A program made the position numbers and the translations under genes. This document shows, piece by piece, positions 1-9,304 of a stretch of 64,000 nt of DNA. The stretch is from Methylotenera sp. G11 (GTDB lineage Bacteria > Pseudomonadota > Gammaproteobacteria > Burkholderiales > Methylophilaceae). The stretch covers positions 1,922,001-1,986,000 of the forward strand of contig NZ_JUHH01000001.1 of NCBI RefSeq assembly GCF_000799735.1, given 5' to 3'. How positions within the stretch are numbered: the first letter of the stretch is position 1; each line of letters starts with the position of its first letter. The notes beneath the pieces were generated by a model, which was not told where the DNA came from, ran no database searches, and saw nothing but the letters and a program-made list of their open reading frames with translations.

Positions 1-2
1 TC

Positions 3-836
3 AGCAGGCAGCATCCGAAACAGCGTGATACAGAGGGCGCCATTGTGCCGATCCTCAGTGTCCGCACTCCGTCCAAACCAAGCGTCAAAGGTTTGGTCGA
101 GGTCATGTTAAGGGAGCTGGGTGACCCGCTCTGGTATAAACGCGGTTCTGAAAACGAAAAAACCGAGCGTCTCTATACCCTGCTCACGCAGACCAGAACC
201 AATGCGATCATCATTGACGAGTTTCAGCATTTTTATGACAAGGTATCGCACAAGGTACAGCATTACCTGTCCGACTGGCTGAAAATCTTTGTAGACCGCT
301 CCGGCCTGATGCTGATTGTTGCAGGCCTGCCGGACTGCATGGCAGTCATCAACCAGAACCAGCAGCTGCGCGGCCGCTTCATGGCTCCCATTCATATGCC
401 GCGTTTCGACTGGAATGACGAGGATGCTCAGGCAGAATTTATTGCCTGCCTGGAATCATTCCAACAAGCTCTGAGTCGTTATGAACTACCGGACCTGACT
501 TCCGATGAAATGGCATTCCGGTTTTACTGCGCCACGGGCGGACTGATTGGCTATCTAGCGAAGATACTGCACCAGGCATGCCTGAGTGCGCAGGTAAACA
601 ATACGTTCAGTATCAGTCTGGCAGACCTTGCCAGAGCATATGAGGAGTCAGTCTGGATGGATGGGGTTGTGTTCATCCAGAATCCGTTTGGTGAAGATTT
701 TGATACTACGCCCAGCCTGTATTCTGTGGAGGCTGCACAGCAGGTCGGTGCAGCCAGTCATGGGGATGCAGAATCATGTTCACAGATGTATAAAGCGCAA
801 GCTGGCATGACTGCAGGTGAGGTACTCACAAAATGA
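3..836 (+). CDS. TniB/TnsC-type transposition ATPase (5' partial)
   Basis: The reading frame is open to the left edge, so the N-terminus with the Walker A loop lies outside the window; the first in-frame GTG is at 45, but residues encoded before it continue the same protein. A Walker B-like strand (AIIIDEFQHF) is followed by VAGLPDCM and a GRF segment, as in the AAA ATPases TniB and TnsC. In Tn5053 and Tn7-type elements this ATPase links the target selector to the DDE transposase. The stop overlaps the start of the tniQ-like gene by 4 nt (ATGA), so the two are translationally coupled. The transposase gene would be expected upstream. Family call firm; TniB versus TnsC is not resolved. Confidence 0.82.
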   Translation, partial: SRQHPKQRDTEGAIVPILSVRTPSKPSVKGLVEVMLRELGDPLWYKRGSENEKTERLYTLLTQTRTNAIIIDEFQHFYDKVSHKVQHYLSDWLKIFVDRSGLMLIVAGLPDCMAVINQNQQLRGRFMAPIHMPRFDWNDEDAQAEFIACLESFQQALSRYELPDLTSDEMAFRFYCATGGLIGYLAKILHQACLSAQVNNTFSISLADLARAYEESVWMDGVVFIQNPFGEDFDTTPSLYSVEAAQQVGAASHGDAESCSQMYKAQAGMTAGEVLTK

Positions 837-2722
837 CCTCCGTGCGTGAACATCAATCTCAAGTTGTTCAGCCATTGGTGATCACACCCTCCCCCTTTGC
901 GGGGGAGAGTCTGCCGGGCTTTATCTTAAGGACGGCTGAACGTAATGGCTACTCTCCAACGAAACTGCTGCATTATGCCGACATGGATGACAATGAGGCG
1001 CGTTCAGCCCGACCTTCACTTGAAAAACTGGCGCCGTTGTACGGCAAGTCTGCTGCAGAGATGAAAGCTGCAGGCCTGGATAGCCAGGAACCCGGACATT
1101 CTGGACGTTATCTGCAGGTCATGGGGCATAGTATTCCCTCCATGTTCACCCGGTCCAAGCATGCCAGCGTCTGCTTGCAATGCGTCAAGGAAAATGGCTA
1201 TATCGATGGCTTTCATGAGCTTAAATATGCCGTAGCCTGCCCTTTGCATCAAGTCAGAACAGTGCGTAATTGTGCAGCATGTCATAATCCCTTGAGCTGG
1301 CAGCGTGAAGGACTGGCTAAATGCAGCTGCGGCTCGGAAATCATTCAAACAGTACCGGAAAAGATCACCGATTCGGCAGTGTTGGTGCTGATGGGGATTC
1401 TCTACGCAAAGCTGATGCAGCAGCCTTTGAATCAGGAACAAATGCATCAGAGTGGTTTTCCGGTTGGTGCGATGGAGCAGTTATCTATTCAAACTCTACT
1501 TTCGATGATCTATCGTTTCGGAATGTTTAATGGGGAACAGCCAGCGGGCACTGATACTGATTTCATGGCCGTGGAAACCGCTGCTGATGTGCTGTCAGAT
1601 TGGCCGCATCGTTTCCATGAATATTTAGCAAAAGTACACGCTCCGAATGCTAACCTTAAAGTCAGCGGCTTACGTGGTCAGTTCAATTCATTCTATGAAT
1701 CGTTTTTTAAGAACATTGAGCAAGGTCACGAACTGCAGTTCATGCGGGATGCCTTCGTTGCTTTCGGCCAGCAGCACTGGCAGCAGGCTGCGGTGCATCC
1801 AAAGTTATCTACTGCCATTGCCGGCCAGACGATGGGGGTAAATCAATTGGCAGTCCGGCTCGGCGTGCAACCCAGCACGCTGAGAAAGATGATTGAGGAC
1901 AAGGTCATCAATGTCGAGCTCAATGAACTTAACGCAACGCGCAAACTGGTTAAGCTGGCAGAACAGCAGCCGTTTGAATTTGCATTTGGCAGACGCCTTG
2001 GTTTGAAAGAAGTGGCCCAGCAGCTGGATATTCCTGTAGAGGTTATGCGTGCCTATCGTTCGCATGGTTATTATGAGGCAAGACACTTTGCACCTATGCA
2101 TATGTTCCATGAGCGCGACGTGGATGCATTGCATAGGCGTTTGATGCAGGGCTTGCAATTCAAAGTCCCGTTTCTGGTTAGCAGGCAACACATCACTCTA
2201 AGCCAGGTAATGCGGCTCAAGATTAGCTCGGAAATGAAAGCCATGTGGCTGAATGCTGTATCTAAACGTCAGATCGTGGCGGTGGGAACAACCAGCGAGC
2301 TACCAAGTGGACTGGTGTTTGATTCGCGCAATGTTAAAAGCTATCTGGAGAATATCAGGCACGCATTGCATGGCACGCTATCACTGAATGAAGCGCAGTC
2401 TGAACTGAAAATTGACCGTGGAACCTTATTTGGATTGGTAAAACATGGCTTGCTTGAGAAGGTATATCTGCAGGGGCTGGGGCTCCGCATCACCGAAGCT
2501 TCATTTAACCATTTCAATGAAAGCATGATTGCCTGTCTCCAGGTCGCTTTGCTCAAAAATACCACACAAAAAGCAGTGCTCAAGCTATGTCAACAGATGC
2601 GGATTCCGGTTATACAGATTGCAAGACGAGGTCGTCTAAGTCAGATGACTTGCTGGGTGCCCAGGTTTCAGGTTAATTTGCTTGGCGTTGGTGATAACCC
2701 TAGACAGCAGTTCGCCGCATAG
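833..2722 (+). CDS. tniQ: TniQ/TnsD family transposition target-selection protein
   Basis: A 629-residue protein whose N-terminal third reads like TniQ: a P-x-x-GES-LPGF start motif (residues about 20-30), then zinc-binding CxxC/CxxH pairs (CLQC near residue 120, CPLH, CAAC, CSC) typical of the TniQ zinc fingers. The long C-terminal part (after residue about 320) has several helix-turn-helix-like segments, as in TnsD-sized target selectors, and is longer than the roughly 400 residues of simple Tn5053 TniQ. In this family the protein binds the attachment site and recruits the ATPase. It overlaps the upstream ATPase gene and ends the transposition module; the genes that follow look like cargo. 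Confidence 0.85.
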   Translation: MTSVREHQSQVVQPLVITPSPFAGESLPGFILRTAERNGYSPTKLLHYADMDDNEARSARPSLEKLAPLYGKSAAEMKAAGLDSQEPGHSGRYLQVMGHSIPSMFTRSKHASVCLQCVKENGYIDGFHELKYAVACPLHQVRTVRNCAACHNPLSWQREGLAKCSCGSEIIQTVPEKITDSAVLVLMGILYAKLMQQPLNQEQMHQSGFPVGAMEQLSIQTLLSMIYRFGMFNGEQPAGTDTDFMAVETAADVLSDWPHRFHEYLAKVHAPNANLKVSGLRGQFNSFYESFFKNIEQGHELQFMRDAFVAFGQQHWQQAAVHPKLSTAIAGQTMGVNQLAVRLGVQPSTLRKMIEDKVINVELNELNATRKLVKLAEQQPFEFAFGRRLGLKEVAQQLDIPVEVMRAYRSHGYYEARHFAPMHMFHERDVDALHRRLMQGLQFKVPFLVSRQHITLSQVMRLKISSEMKAMWLNAVSKRQIVAVGTTSELPSGLVFDSRNVKSYLENIRHALHGTLSLNEAQSELKIDRGTLFGLVKHGLLEKVYLQGLGLRITEASFNHFNESMIACLQVALLKNTTQKAVLKLCQQMRIPVIQIARRGRLSQMTCWVPRFQVNLLGVGDNPRQQFAA

Positions 2723-2895
2723 TGTAACGCTCTTCCAAATCTCTAGGTAGTAGAGATTTATATATTATAGTTAGCTGATATAGATAGGATTTTTCATATT
2801 AAATGTTTTCACAAAATGTAAATTAATTAAGGCATAATCAGATTGTGGAATATAGACTAATAATTAATTGATAATAAGAAATGGTTAGAGGGTAA

Positions 2896-4038
2896 ATGAT
2901 CGACCCGGCATCCCAAGCCCAACTTAAAGTAGCAATTGCAGATTGTATCGGTTCCGATCAAAATGTTTTGGATACTTTGCGTACGGAAATATCATCTTTA
3001 AAATCCATTACTCGCCGTATTCAACCTCGCCTAACTACTTCTATTTCTCTTGTTGGAACTGATGGTGGTAACAATCAACTTCAGTTCGACCCGTTTCTCA
3101 TCCAATTAGTCAGAGTCGTTGACAGCAGTAACAATGAATACTGCTTAGAAGCCGTATCTCCGACAACTCCGATTCAGAAACTGAATGATCGTCAATTAAA
3201 CAAAGAAGGATATCCGCTTACAGCTCTAGGCGAAATGATGGCTTTCTTGAATGTGGACAGCTTGCAAAAGCTTTCCCACATGATCCGTCCAACTGATAAA
3301 GGTAGCCCAGTGTCGCCTAGCTGGGTGCAGGTTTACCGTGAACTAGTTGAATGGGCAATTCTTTTTGCACTGCTAAAAAAAGACTTTGGAACTGACACTT
3401 TAATTGTTTGTGATGGATTACTTCGCACTAAAGTTTTCGCTCAAGATCTTTTTCAGAAAATACTTCAAGGCATGAGCGATCGTATTGATCAGCACTGGAA
3501 ACGCAATCGGAGGCGTGTTTATTTAGTAGGCGTAGCCAAACACAGTAAAGTACTCTCACGCTATCGACTTGCGATGGCCTTAGAAGGAGTGCTTCAGACA
3601 AATTATCCAGCATATGTTGAGGTGCCTCGTGAAATTGAGGAAAAAGCATACATATGGTCTGAATTCGCGCGTGGTAATGATCGGGCTGAAGAAGGTGGGG
3701 AAATAAATAAATTTGTAGGCGGAAAAATGTTTCTCGTGAAATTCGGCAGTAATCCACGTGACCCGGTTTGGCCGGTAGATATTTTTGTACCTCAGATTCA
3801 GGAGTCACAAGCAATAATAGGATCTATGCTTGCTGATGCTATCAATGGATTCCCTGTGCCTCATTACCCAAGATGTTTACAAAAAGCCCATGAAAATGCT
3901 GCTTTAGTTGATTTTGACTTCGATATTTTGCAAGACTTCATTTATGAAGGGGTGCGTAGCAGTTTGGGCCCTGACGCATCTACACTGGATGCTTTTCAAT
4001 TACAGGATGCTGACCCCGCCCAAAAACGTTACGGATAA
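2896..4038 (+). CDS. NurA domain nuclease
   Basis: This 380-residue protein carries the two acidic signatures of NurA: a TDGG at residues 55-58 inside a beta strand, and a CDG near residue 170, followed by VYLVGVAKHSKVLSRYR, which resembles the NurA core. NurA enzymes are Mn-dependent 5'-3' exo/endonucleases that act with the hexameric HerA translocase. The adjacent HerA-like gene starts 12 nt downstream, so the two should act together. Start chosen for the GAGGG ribosome site 8 nt before ATG. Base composition is clearly more AT-rich than the transposition genes to its left. Placement in a transposon cargo region suggests defence rather than housekeeping repair; that role is inference. Confidence 0.75.
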   Translation: MIDPASQAQLKVAIADCIGSDQNVLDTLRTEISSLKSITRRIQPRLTTSISLVGTDGGNNQLQFDPFLIQLVRVVDSSNNEYCLEAVSPTTPIQKLNDRQLNKEGYPLTALGEMMAFLNVDSLQKLSHMIRPTDKGSPVSPSWVQVYRELVEWAILFALLKKDFGTDTLIVCDGLLRTKVFAQDLFQKILQGMSDRIDQHWKRNRRRVYLVGVAKHSKVLSRYRLAMALEGVLQTNYPAYVEVPREIEEKAYIWSEFARGNDRAEEGGEINKFVGGKMFLVKFGSNPRDPVWPVDIFVPQIQESQAIIGSMLADAINGFPVPHYPRCLQKAHENAALVDFDFDILQDFIYEGVRSSLGPDASTLDAFQLQDADPAQKRYG

Positions 4039-4050
4039 AGGAATAACACG

Positions 4051-6150
4051 ATGCAATTTCAGCTTTTCCCTAAAGAGCAAGTTGTAGGAATTTTTAGAGG
4101 TTTTCAGCAAGGTGGAATGGAGTTTCATGCAGACTTGGTGTTGCCATATCGAAATGAATTCCAGAGTATTCCTATGCATGGGCAATTCTTGCTTGTTCAA
4201 CTTGAAACACCAGATGAAGCTGTATTAGGTCGTATTGCATCTTTTTCCTCTGAAGGGAAGCTTTCGTTCGGTTCGGGTGAGGAGTTTAATATTCGTGCGG
4301 TACAGGAAGATCGACCTATTCCTGAAGATCTTCGTGAGCAATATCTAAAATATCGTGTAAATATTCGTGTTCTTGGTGTGATAAGGAAAAATGGTAAAGG
4401 ATTAACATTTGTACCATCTCATCGACGTTTACCACATGTGGGCAGTCAAGTGGCTTTTCCATCAAGTGAAGTATTGCGCGAAATTTCTGGGCATAACATT
4501 ACGGGAGCTTCGATTGGACACCTTGCGTTTGGTGAATATATTTATGCGGCTGGTAATGCTCAATTTGAGTCTCAAGAATGGATGCAGATTCTTGCTCCAG
4601 AAGTAATGATTAATTTTCCAGTAGAGTCTTTGGTTTCACGTCGCAGTTTTATTTTTGCTCGTGCTGGTTTTGGTAAATCTAACCTCAATAAACTATTGTT
4701 CTCAAAGCTATATGAAACTACACCCTTTGTAACCAAACGAGGTGACAAGCGTGTTCCTGTAGGCACAGTAATTTTTGACCCAGATGGAGAATATTTCTGG
4801 CCAGATGATAAGGGGCGACCTGGGCTCTGTGATGTGCCTGCTCTTGAAGATAAATTGGTCATTTTTACTGATCGTCGGAATTCAAGTCCATTTTATCAAT
4901 CATTTGTTGCTGGAGGCATCAGGCTAGATATTCGTCGGCTAAGGCCTGGAGATGTTATTGCCATTGCACTAGGGCCAGAACGTCAAGATCAACAAAATGT
5001 GCGCAAGTTACGTGGCTTGTCTCAAGAAAGATGGGAGTCGTTGGTTAATCAGATAGATACTAATGGTAATGCCACCCCATTAGAAGATATTTGCCATCTT
5101 CTAGACCTTGATCCGCAGAGGCAGGAGGCTGAGGCCTTGGCTGCACGGAGTAACATGACAGCTATTGTCAAAATGTTACATGATAAAAGCAGTCAGCTAA
5201 TGGATATGCTGATTCATTCGCTTTCGGAAGGTAAGCTTTGTGTGATTGATGTGTCACAAATGCGTGGCGGTCAATCACTAGTTTTATCAGGTTTAATTTT
5301 GAGACGTATTTTTGACCGTAATCAGCAAGAATTTACCAGCGCAGATCCAAAAACAATCCCAACAATTGCGGTAGTAGAAGAGGCGCAGTCTGTACTTAAT
5401 GAGAATGCTCCGGCCTCTGAGCCTTATGTGGCGTGGGTTAAAGAGGGGCGAAAGTATGATCTTGGTGCTATGTTGATCACTCAGCAACCTGGCAGCATTC
5501 CTAGTGAGATTTTAAGTCAGGGCGATAATTGGTTTATTTTTCATTTACTTTCAGCCGGGGATTTGACCTCGTTAAAGAAGGCCAATGCCCATTTTAGTGA
5601 TGATTTATTGAGTTCGCTTCTCAATGAACCAATTCCTGGTCAAGGTGTGTTTTGGAGCTCTGTTGGCGGCAAACCATATCCGCTTAGCCTAAGAGTCCAG
5701 TCATTCGAGAAACTATTTTCAATGCGCGATAAAGCTTACACTGCTCCTGCTGCTAACACATATGCGCGTACGCTTAGTGCCACTTTCTCTGGAATGAGGC
5801 AGCCAGATATTACTGCGAAAACTTCCATTGCTAGTAGCTCAATACCTGCTATTGGTGCAAGCGATGTAGAGCCAATTGACGTTATGGCTAATATTGAGGC
5901 CAAGGCCATTCAAGCATTAAAGGCCAATACCGTTTTAATAAGTAAAATCGAAACGACAGATGGAGTAGCATGGGGGGCGGTTAAAGCGTTTTTTATTGAG
6001 CATTTACCAGCCCATTTGGACAACAAGGATGATTTTGCTTACAACCTTGTTACAAAGGCACTAACCGAAATTTACGGAACACAAAATCAGTTTTGGGAAT
6101 CTTACCGGAACCAAGATAAAAACTACACATCCTACGTCCGGAAAAAATGA
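4051..6150 (+). CDS. HerA-like FtsK-superfamily DNA translocase ATPase
   Basis: A 699-residue protein. An N-terminal beta-rich HAS-barrel-like region precedes a Walker A (ARAGFGKSN, about residue 206) and the FDPDGEY strand characteristic of HerA. A Walker B-like AVVEEAQ lies near residue 447, and an LITQQPG segment follows, as in HerA sensor regions. The last 120 residues, after the ATPase core, are not recognised and may mediate partner contacts. HerA hexamers pump DNA and load the NurA nuclease; the NurA-like gene lies 12 nt upstream. Start supported by AAAGGAA spaced before ATG. It could also be called a DUF87-domain ATPase. Confidence 0.8.
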   Translation: MQFQLFPKEQVVGIFRGFQQGGMEFHADLVLPYRNEFQSIPMHGQFLLVQLETPDEAVLGRIASFSSEGKLSFGSGEEFNIRAVQEDRPIPEDLREQYLKYRVNIRVLGVIRKNGKGLTFVPSHRRLPHVGSQVAFPSSEVLREISGHNITGASIGHLAFGEYIYAAGNAQFESQEWMQILAPEVMINFPVESLVSRRSFIFARAGFGKSNLNKLLFSKLYETTPFVTKRGDKRVPVGTVIFDPDGEYFWPDDKGRPGLCDVPALEDKLVIFTDRRNSSPFYQSFVAGGIRLDIRRLRPGDVIAIALGPERQDQQNVRKLRGLSQERWESLVNQIDTNGNATPLEDICHLLDLDPQRQEAEALAARSNMTAIVKMLHDKSSQLMDMLIHSLSEGKLCVIDVSQMRGGQSLVLSGLILRRIFDRNQQEFTSADPKTIPTIAVVEEAQSVLNENAPASEPYVAWVKEGRKYDLGAMLITQQPGSIPSEILSQGDNWFIFHLLSAGDLTSLKKANAHFSDDLLSSLLNEPIPGQGVFWSSVGGKPYPLSLRVQSFEKLFSMRDKAYTAPAANTYARTLSATFSGMRQPDITAKTSIASSSIPAIGASDVEPIDVMANIEAKAIQALKANTVLISKIETTDGVAWGAVKAFFIEHLPAHLDNKDDFAYNLVTKALTEIYGTQNQFWESYRNQDKNYTSYVRKK

Positions 6151-6340
6151 CAGCTTACCTATTTGTAGAGTCAAAATTGCATGAATTCAAAGCTAAACTT
6201 ATTACATTGAAATGCAAAAGTTAGCGGTGACGGAAGAGGGATATAGGGGTATTCCAACGCCTTTATATGCATTTATTATCTTAAATTGTAATTAGCGATG
6301 TTTTTTATAACCGATTATCTAGCAATCATAGAGGAAGCTT

Positions 6341-7216
6341 ATGGCAACAAAAAAATTTAAGGTTGGTTTTTTTGTAGGCTGTGTCGGAGCAGGAGGGCGC
6401 GACGGTCGAGTAAGTCAAACGCTTCTTGATTTATCACAACAACTGCAGTGCCAAAGCATCGTGTCGGGCGATGTCTCGTATCAAATCCGAGAACTTATTC
6501 CATTTAATAACGGTGCGTCGTTTCGTGGTGTTTTTGCAAAAATTCGCACAACCGATATCCCGCATATCGGCAGCACTGGTGGTGAAGAGAGGGAAATTGA
6601 TCTGGATGATGATGAAGGCGTTATTGAGAAAAATCATTTTCTTTATTACCGTCAGAATGAGCTGCTAGTTTATCAGTCAAATGGGAACGGCAGCACTGTC
6701 GAAGCTTTTGGTCGCTATTTCTCCGACATTTTGAATCATACGACAGTATTTAATGCTATTCTTAAAGCAGATGCCATGCGTCGCATGATGAGCGCTGACC
6801 TAGAACCAAGAACGATTGAACTCAGCGTTGCCAGGCCAACCAATCCAGACTTATACCCGAATGATGACTGGAGCAGCGAGTTGTTTGGCTTGATGGCCGG
6901 TATTGATGGCTTCAAGGCTCGTATCAAAATAAGTGCCGAGGGAGCTGGAAGATCTAGAGGTCGGCTCATGGATCGCGCCAAGCGTGTCGCTGCTGCGTTA
7001 GTAAATAGCGGCAATGCAAACATTGCTAGAATTAAAATGGCTGGGGTTGAGCAACCCATTGATTTGATCGCTGATAGGGTTATTGCCCAAGTGTCGGTTG
7101 AAATGAACGGGCGGTACCCTGTTTCCGATGAAATGTTCCGAGCTCTAGGAGAGGCCAAAAACCAACTAGCAGAAGATTTGGATGCTGTCTTGGGTGGACA
7201 GAATGCTTTGGATTAG
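6341..7216 (+). CDS. Soluble protein of unknown function, RexA-like layout
   Basis: No family is identified with confidence. The 291-residue protein has no membrane segment or signal peptide, an acidic stretch near residue 88 (DLDDDE), and a C-terminal helical region ending in ALGEAKNQLAEDL. The start is well supported by AGAGGAAG before ATG. The next gene overlaps its 3' end and encodes a small four-helix membrane protein. Soluble protein of about 280-290 residues followed by membrane protein of about 145 is the size and order of phage lambda RexA-RexB, and the C-terminal thirds show a loosely similar pattern (a strand-rich part, an I-D-L-I/GDIL motif, then a final helix). This resemblance is inference from eye comparison. 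A gap of 190 bp separates it from herA, so it probably has its own promoter. Confidence 0.7.
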   Translation: MATKKFKVGFFVGCVGAGGRDGRVSQTLLDLSQQLQCQSIVSGDVSYQIRELIPFNNGASFRGVFAKIRTTDIPHIGSTGGEEREIDLDDDEGVIEKNHFLYYRQNELLVYQSNGNGSTVEAFGRYFSDILNHTTVFNAILKADAMRRMMSADLEPRTIELSVARPTNPDLYPNDDWSSELFGLMAGIDGFKARIKISAEGAGRSRGRLMDRAKRVAAALVNSGNANIARIKMAGVEQPIDLIADRVIAQVSVEMNGRYPVSDEMFRALGEAKNQLAEDLDAVLGGQNALD

Positions 7217-7619
7217 AATCAGCATCTCTGCAATCATAGCTTGGCTGCTATGGTCGCACATTGACGTATACAGCGTAGATGCATTGCACAATGCAGCCAC
7301 CGCATTTGCTGGAGTTACTGCAACCATGCTAGGGTTTATGATTGCAGCTTTGTCTATATTAGCTGCTGTTGCAAATCAAAAGTTATTACGCAACATGCAG
7401 AAAACGGGGCATTATAAAAAGCTGCTTCACGAGTTGTACCATGCCTCTGCCGCATATGCGGCAGGGATGATTGCTTCTTTGACCAGTATTTTTTTGACCT
7501 CTCCATACCTTTCATGGGGTATTACGGTGACAATTTTTGCAGTCGCCTATTCTACTGCGATGATAATTTCTGTAGGACATAAATTCTGGGTAGTTCTAAC
7601 CAACCTTCACTCAACTTAG
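7203..7619 (+). CDS. Small four-helix membrane protein, RexB-like layout
   Basis: An inner-membrane protein of 138 residues from ATG 7203 (145 if the upstream ATG at 7182 is used). I see hydrophobic segments near residues 5-20, 30-55, 80-100 and 105-125 with short charged loops. The gene overlaps the end of the preceding soluble-protein gene by 14 nt (35 nt from the earlier ATG), so translation is coupled. GGGTGGA before 7203 favours the later start. Its size and topology fit RexB, the ion channel of the lambda RexAB exclusion system, but no sequence motif proves this. Most likely the membrane effector of a two-gene abortive-infection module; function is inferred from arrangement only. Confidence 0.65.
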   Translation: MLWIRISISAIIAWLLWSHIDVYSVDALHNAATAFAGVTATMLGFMIAALSILAAVANQKLLRNMQKTGHYKKLLHELYHASAAYAAGMIASLTSIFLTSPYLSWGITVTIFAVAYSTAMIISVGHKFWVVLTNLHST

Positions 7620-7673
7620 TGAAGAAAGATAGCTAGCTGATCTTGATCGACGTCGCAGTGGCTTGCTTCAGAC

Positions 7674-8825
7674 TTAAGTGCGTCGCACATGAAAATCGTA
7701 TTCAACAGAAGCTATGGAGCTTGCTTTCATTTGATTTGCTTGGCGCTTTCCTGAATGTGCAGAATCAGCATTTCTAATTGAAACGACTTTCCATTTCACG
7801 CCTGACGATTCGAGTGAGTTCATAAATAAATTCTTTGCGTCAACTCTTGCAGAGGGAATGATTCCAAATCTTACAAACATGTGCAAATCATCAGAGCCTA
7901 TATTGCTAATATTTTTCCATACTTGCCCAAGAGAGTTTGCAAAAACTTCCCTACTTCCATTAGCAATTTGATCACCTGTGTCATAATCAACATACTCTTT
8001 ACCACCCAAAAACCAGTTACGAAGCCATTGATCTTGAACATAAGAACGCATCCCAAAATAAGGTGGTGATGTTATGACCATAGAAGGCATGCTTGTAATT
8101 GATTGATAAGTACTGGCCAGTTGAGAGTTTCCTGTCAGTACTTGTGTAATGGAATTTTCAGTCTGCTTTTCAAGTGTAATTAATCGCTCAATTTTTCTTC
8201 GAAGTACTTTTAAGATATCAATTTGAGGGGCGATAAGGTTATGTTTTTGCCAGTATCGGACAGCATAATCCGGTTTGGATGCGTACGTTCTTGGCATTTG
8301 ATTAGAAAAATAACCCGTATTTTCGATATATTTTGCTCTAGGACCATGCAAGCATCCAAGTACAGCTGCACGTAAAATTACTGAAGCATCAGTATCGTTT
8401 TTAATGGCTAACAGAGCTTCTCGAAGACTACATAAATCTCTTAAAGTATCAGGATGATAAGCAGCCTTAAAGAAAGGCGTTTGAGGTATATTTAAAGGAA
8501 CGTTGTTAGAAATTAGCTCGGATGCAAGTGTAAGTGGAGTTTCTAAATTTGTGGATGCTAGTTTGGCTTTTGCAATTGCTACAGCTACCGGGGATGTATC
8601 AATTCCCCAAGCCTCTGAGTTCAGTTGACGCGCTGCGAACAAGGTGGTGCCTCGGCCGCAGAACGGGTCGAGTGTGACAGTATTTTTGTTTTTATGTCTG
8701 CGAAGTACCTTAAGAGGGTACTCAAGAGGAAACATTGTAAAATAAGGACAAATGCCATTTAATGCTTTGTTTTGAGCAGCTGTTGCTTTGCGTATTTGTA
8801 AGATATTTTTGGCCGGTTTGTTCAT
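7674..8825 (-). CDS. DNA methyltransferase (N4-cytosine or N6-adenine type)
   Basis: A 383-residue SAM-dependent methyltransferase. Motif I (DPFCGRGTT, near residue 56) binds AdoMet and the catalytic motif IV reads TSPPYFG near residue 250. Motif I precedes motif IV by about 190 residues, so the target-recognition region probably lies between them (alpha-like order). TSPPY is more typical of N4-cytosine enzymes, but the base cannot be decided here. Ribosome site AAGGAAT before ATG is good. No restriction nuclease is encoded next to it; the nuclease-methyltransferase gene on the same strand is 480 bp upstream and carries its own catalytic domain, so this may be an orphan methylase. Confidence 0.85.
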   Translation of the reverse strand: MNKPAKNILQIRKATAAQNKALNGICPYFTMFPLEYPLKVLRRHKNKNTVTLDPFCGRGTTLFAARQLNSEAWGIDTSPVAVAIAKAKLASTNLETPLTLASELISNNVPLNIPQTPFFKAAYHPDTLRDLCSLREALLAIKNDTDASVILRAAVLGCLHGPRAKYIENTGYFSNQMPRTYASKPDYAVRYWQKHNLIAPQIDILKVLRRKIERLITLEKQTENSITQVLTGNSQLASTYQSITSMPSMVITSPPYFGMRSYVQDQWLRNWFLGGKEYVDYDTGDQIANGSREVFANSLGQVWKNISNIGSDDLHMFVRFGIIPSARVDAKNLFMNSLESSGVKWKVVSIRNADSAHSGKRQANQMKASSIASVEYDFHVRRT

Positions 8826-9304
8826 TAATAATTCCTTCTGAAAGTTTACACATCAACCTTCCTATTGGGAATATAGATGTTTTAAACCAACTCAAGCATT
8901 TTTAAGAGTTCTGATACGAATTTAAATTTAACTTAATTACATCAAGAAGCAACTTTTGAGTAAATTTATCTGAGTATTTTATGGAGAACATTTCCTGCTA
9001 TTCTAGTAAAAGACAAACAATAAGTTTTTAGAAATTATGATTTGCAACTGATATGCGTAATCAGCTTTGCGTGCACAATCGGTCAGTAGAGTCGAAAATT
9101 ACCATGTAAAGTTTCTGGCTTAATTTACATCTTATATTTCACTTTTATACTCGGAGCTGTTTCAGTTGCAAGTACATAGAGTGTGGAGCTAGTAAACTAT
9201 AGCCGTTGTTCTCTCAATCGCTCAGCATTTAGACGTTTCGTCAATTTCATAAACATCATAAATAGCACTGATGGTTTAGTATGGACGAGGCAACCTACTG
9301 TTCG
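8826..9304. other. Intergenic gap, no gene seen
   Basis: About 480 bp of AT-rich sequence between the start of the methyltransferase gene and the stop of the restriction gene, both on the minus strand. No reading frame with a convincing ribosome site, no strong terminator hairpin and no tRNA is visible. It presumably holds the methyltransferase promoter. Confidence 0.5.
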
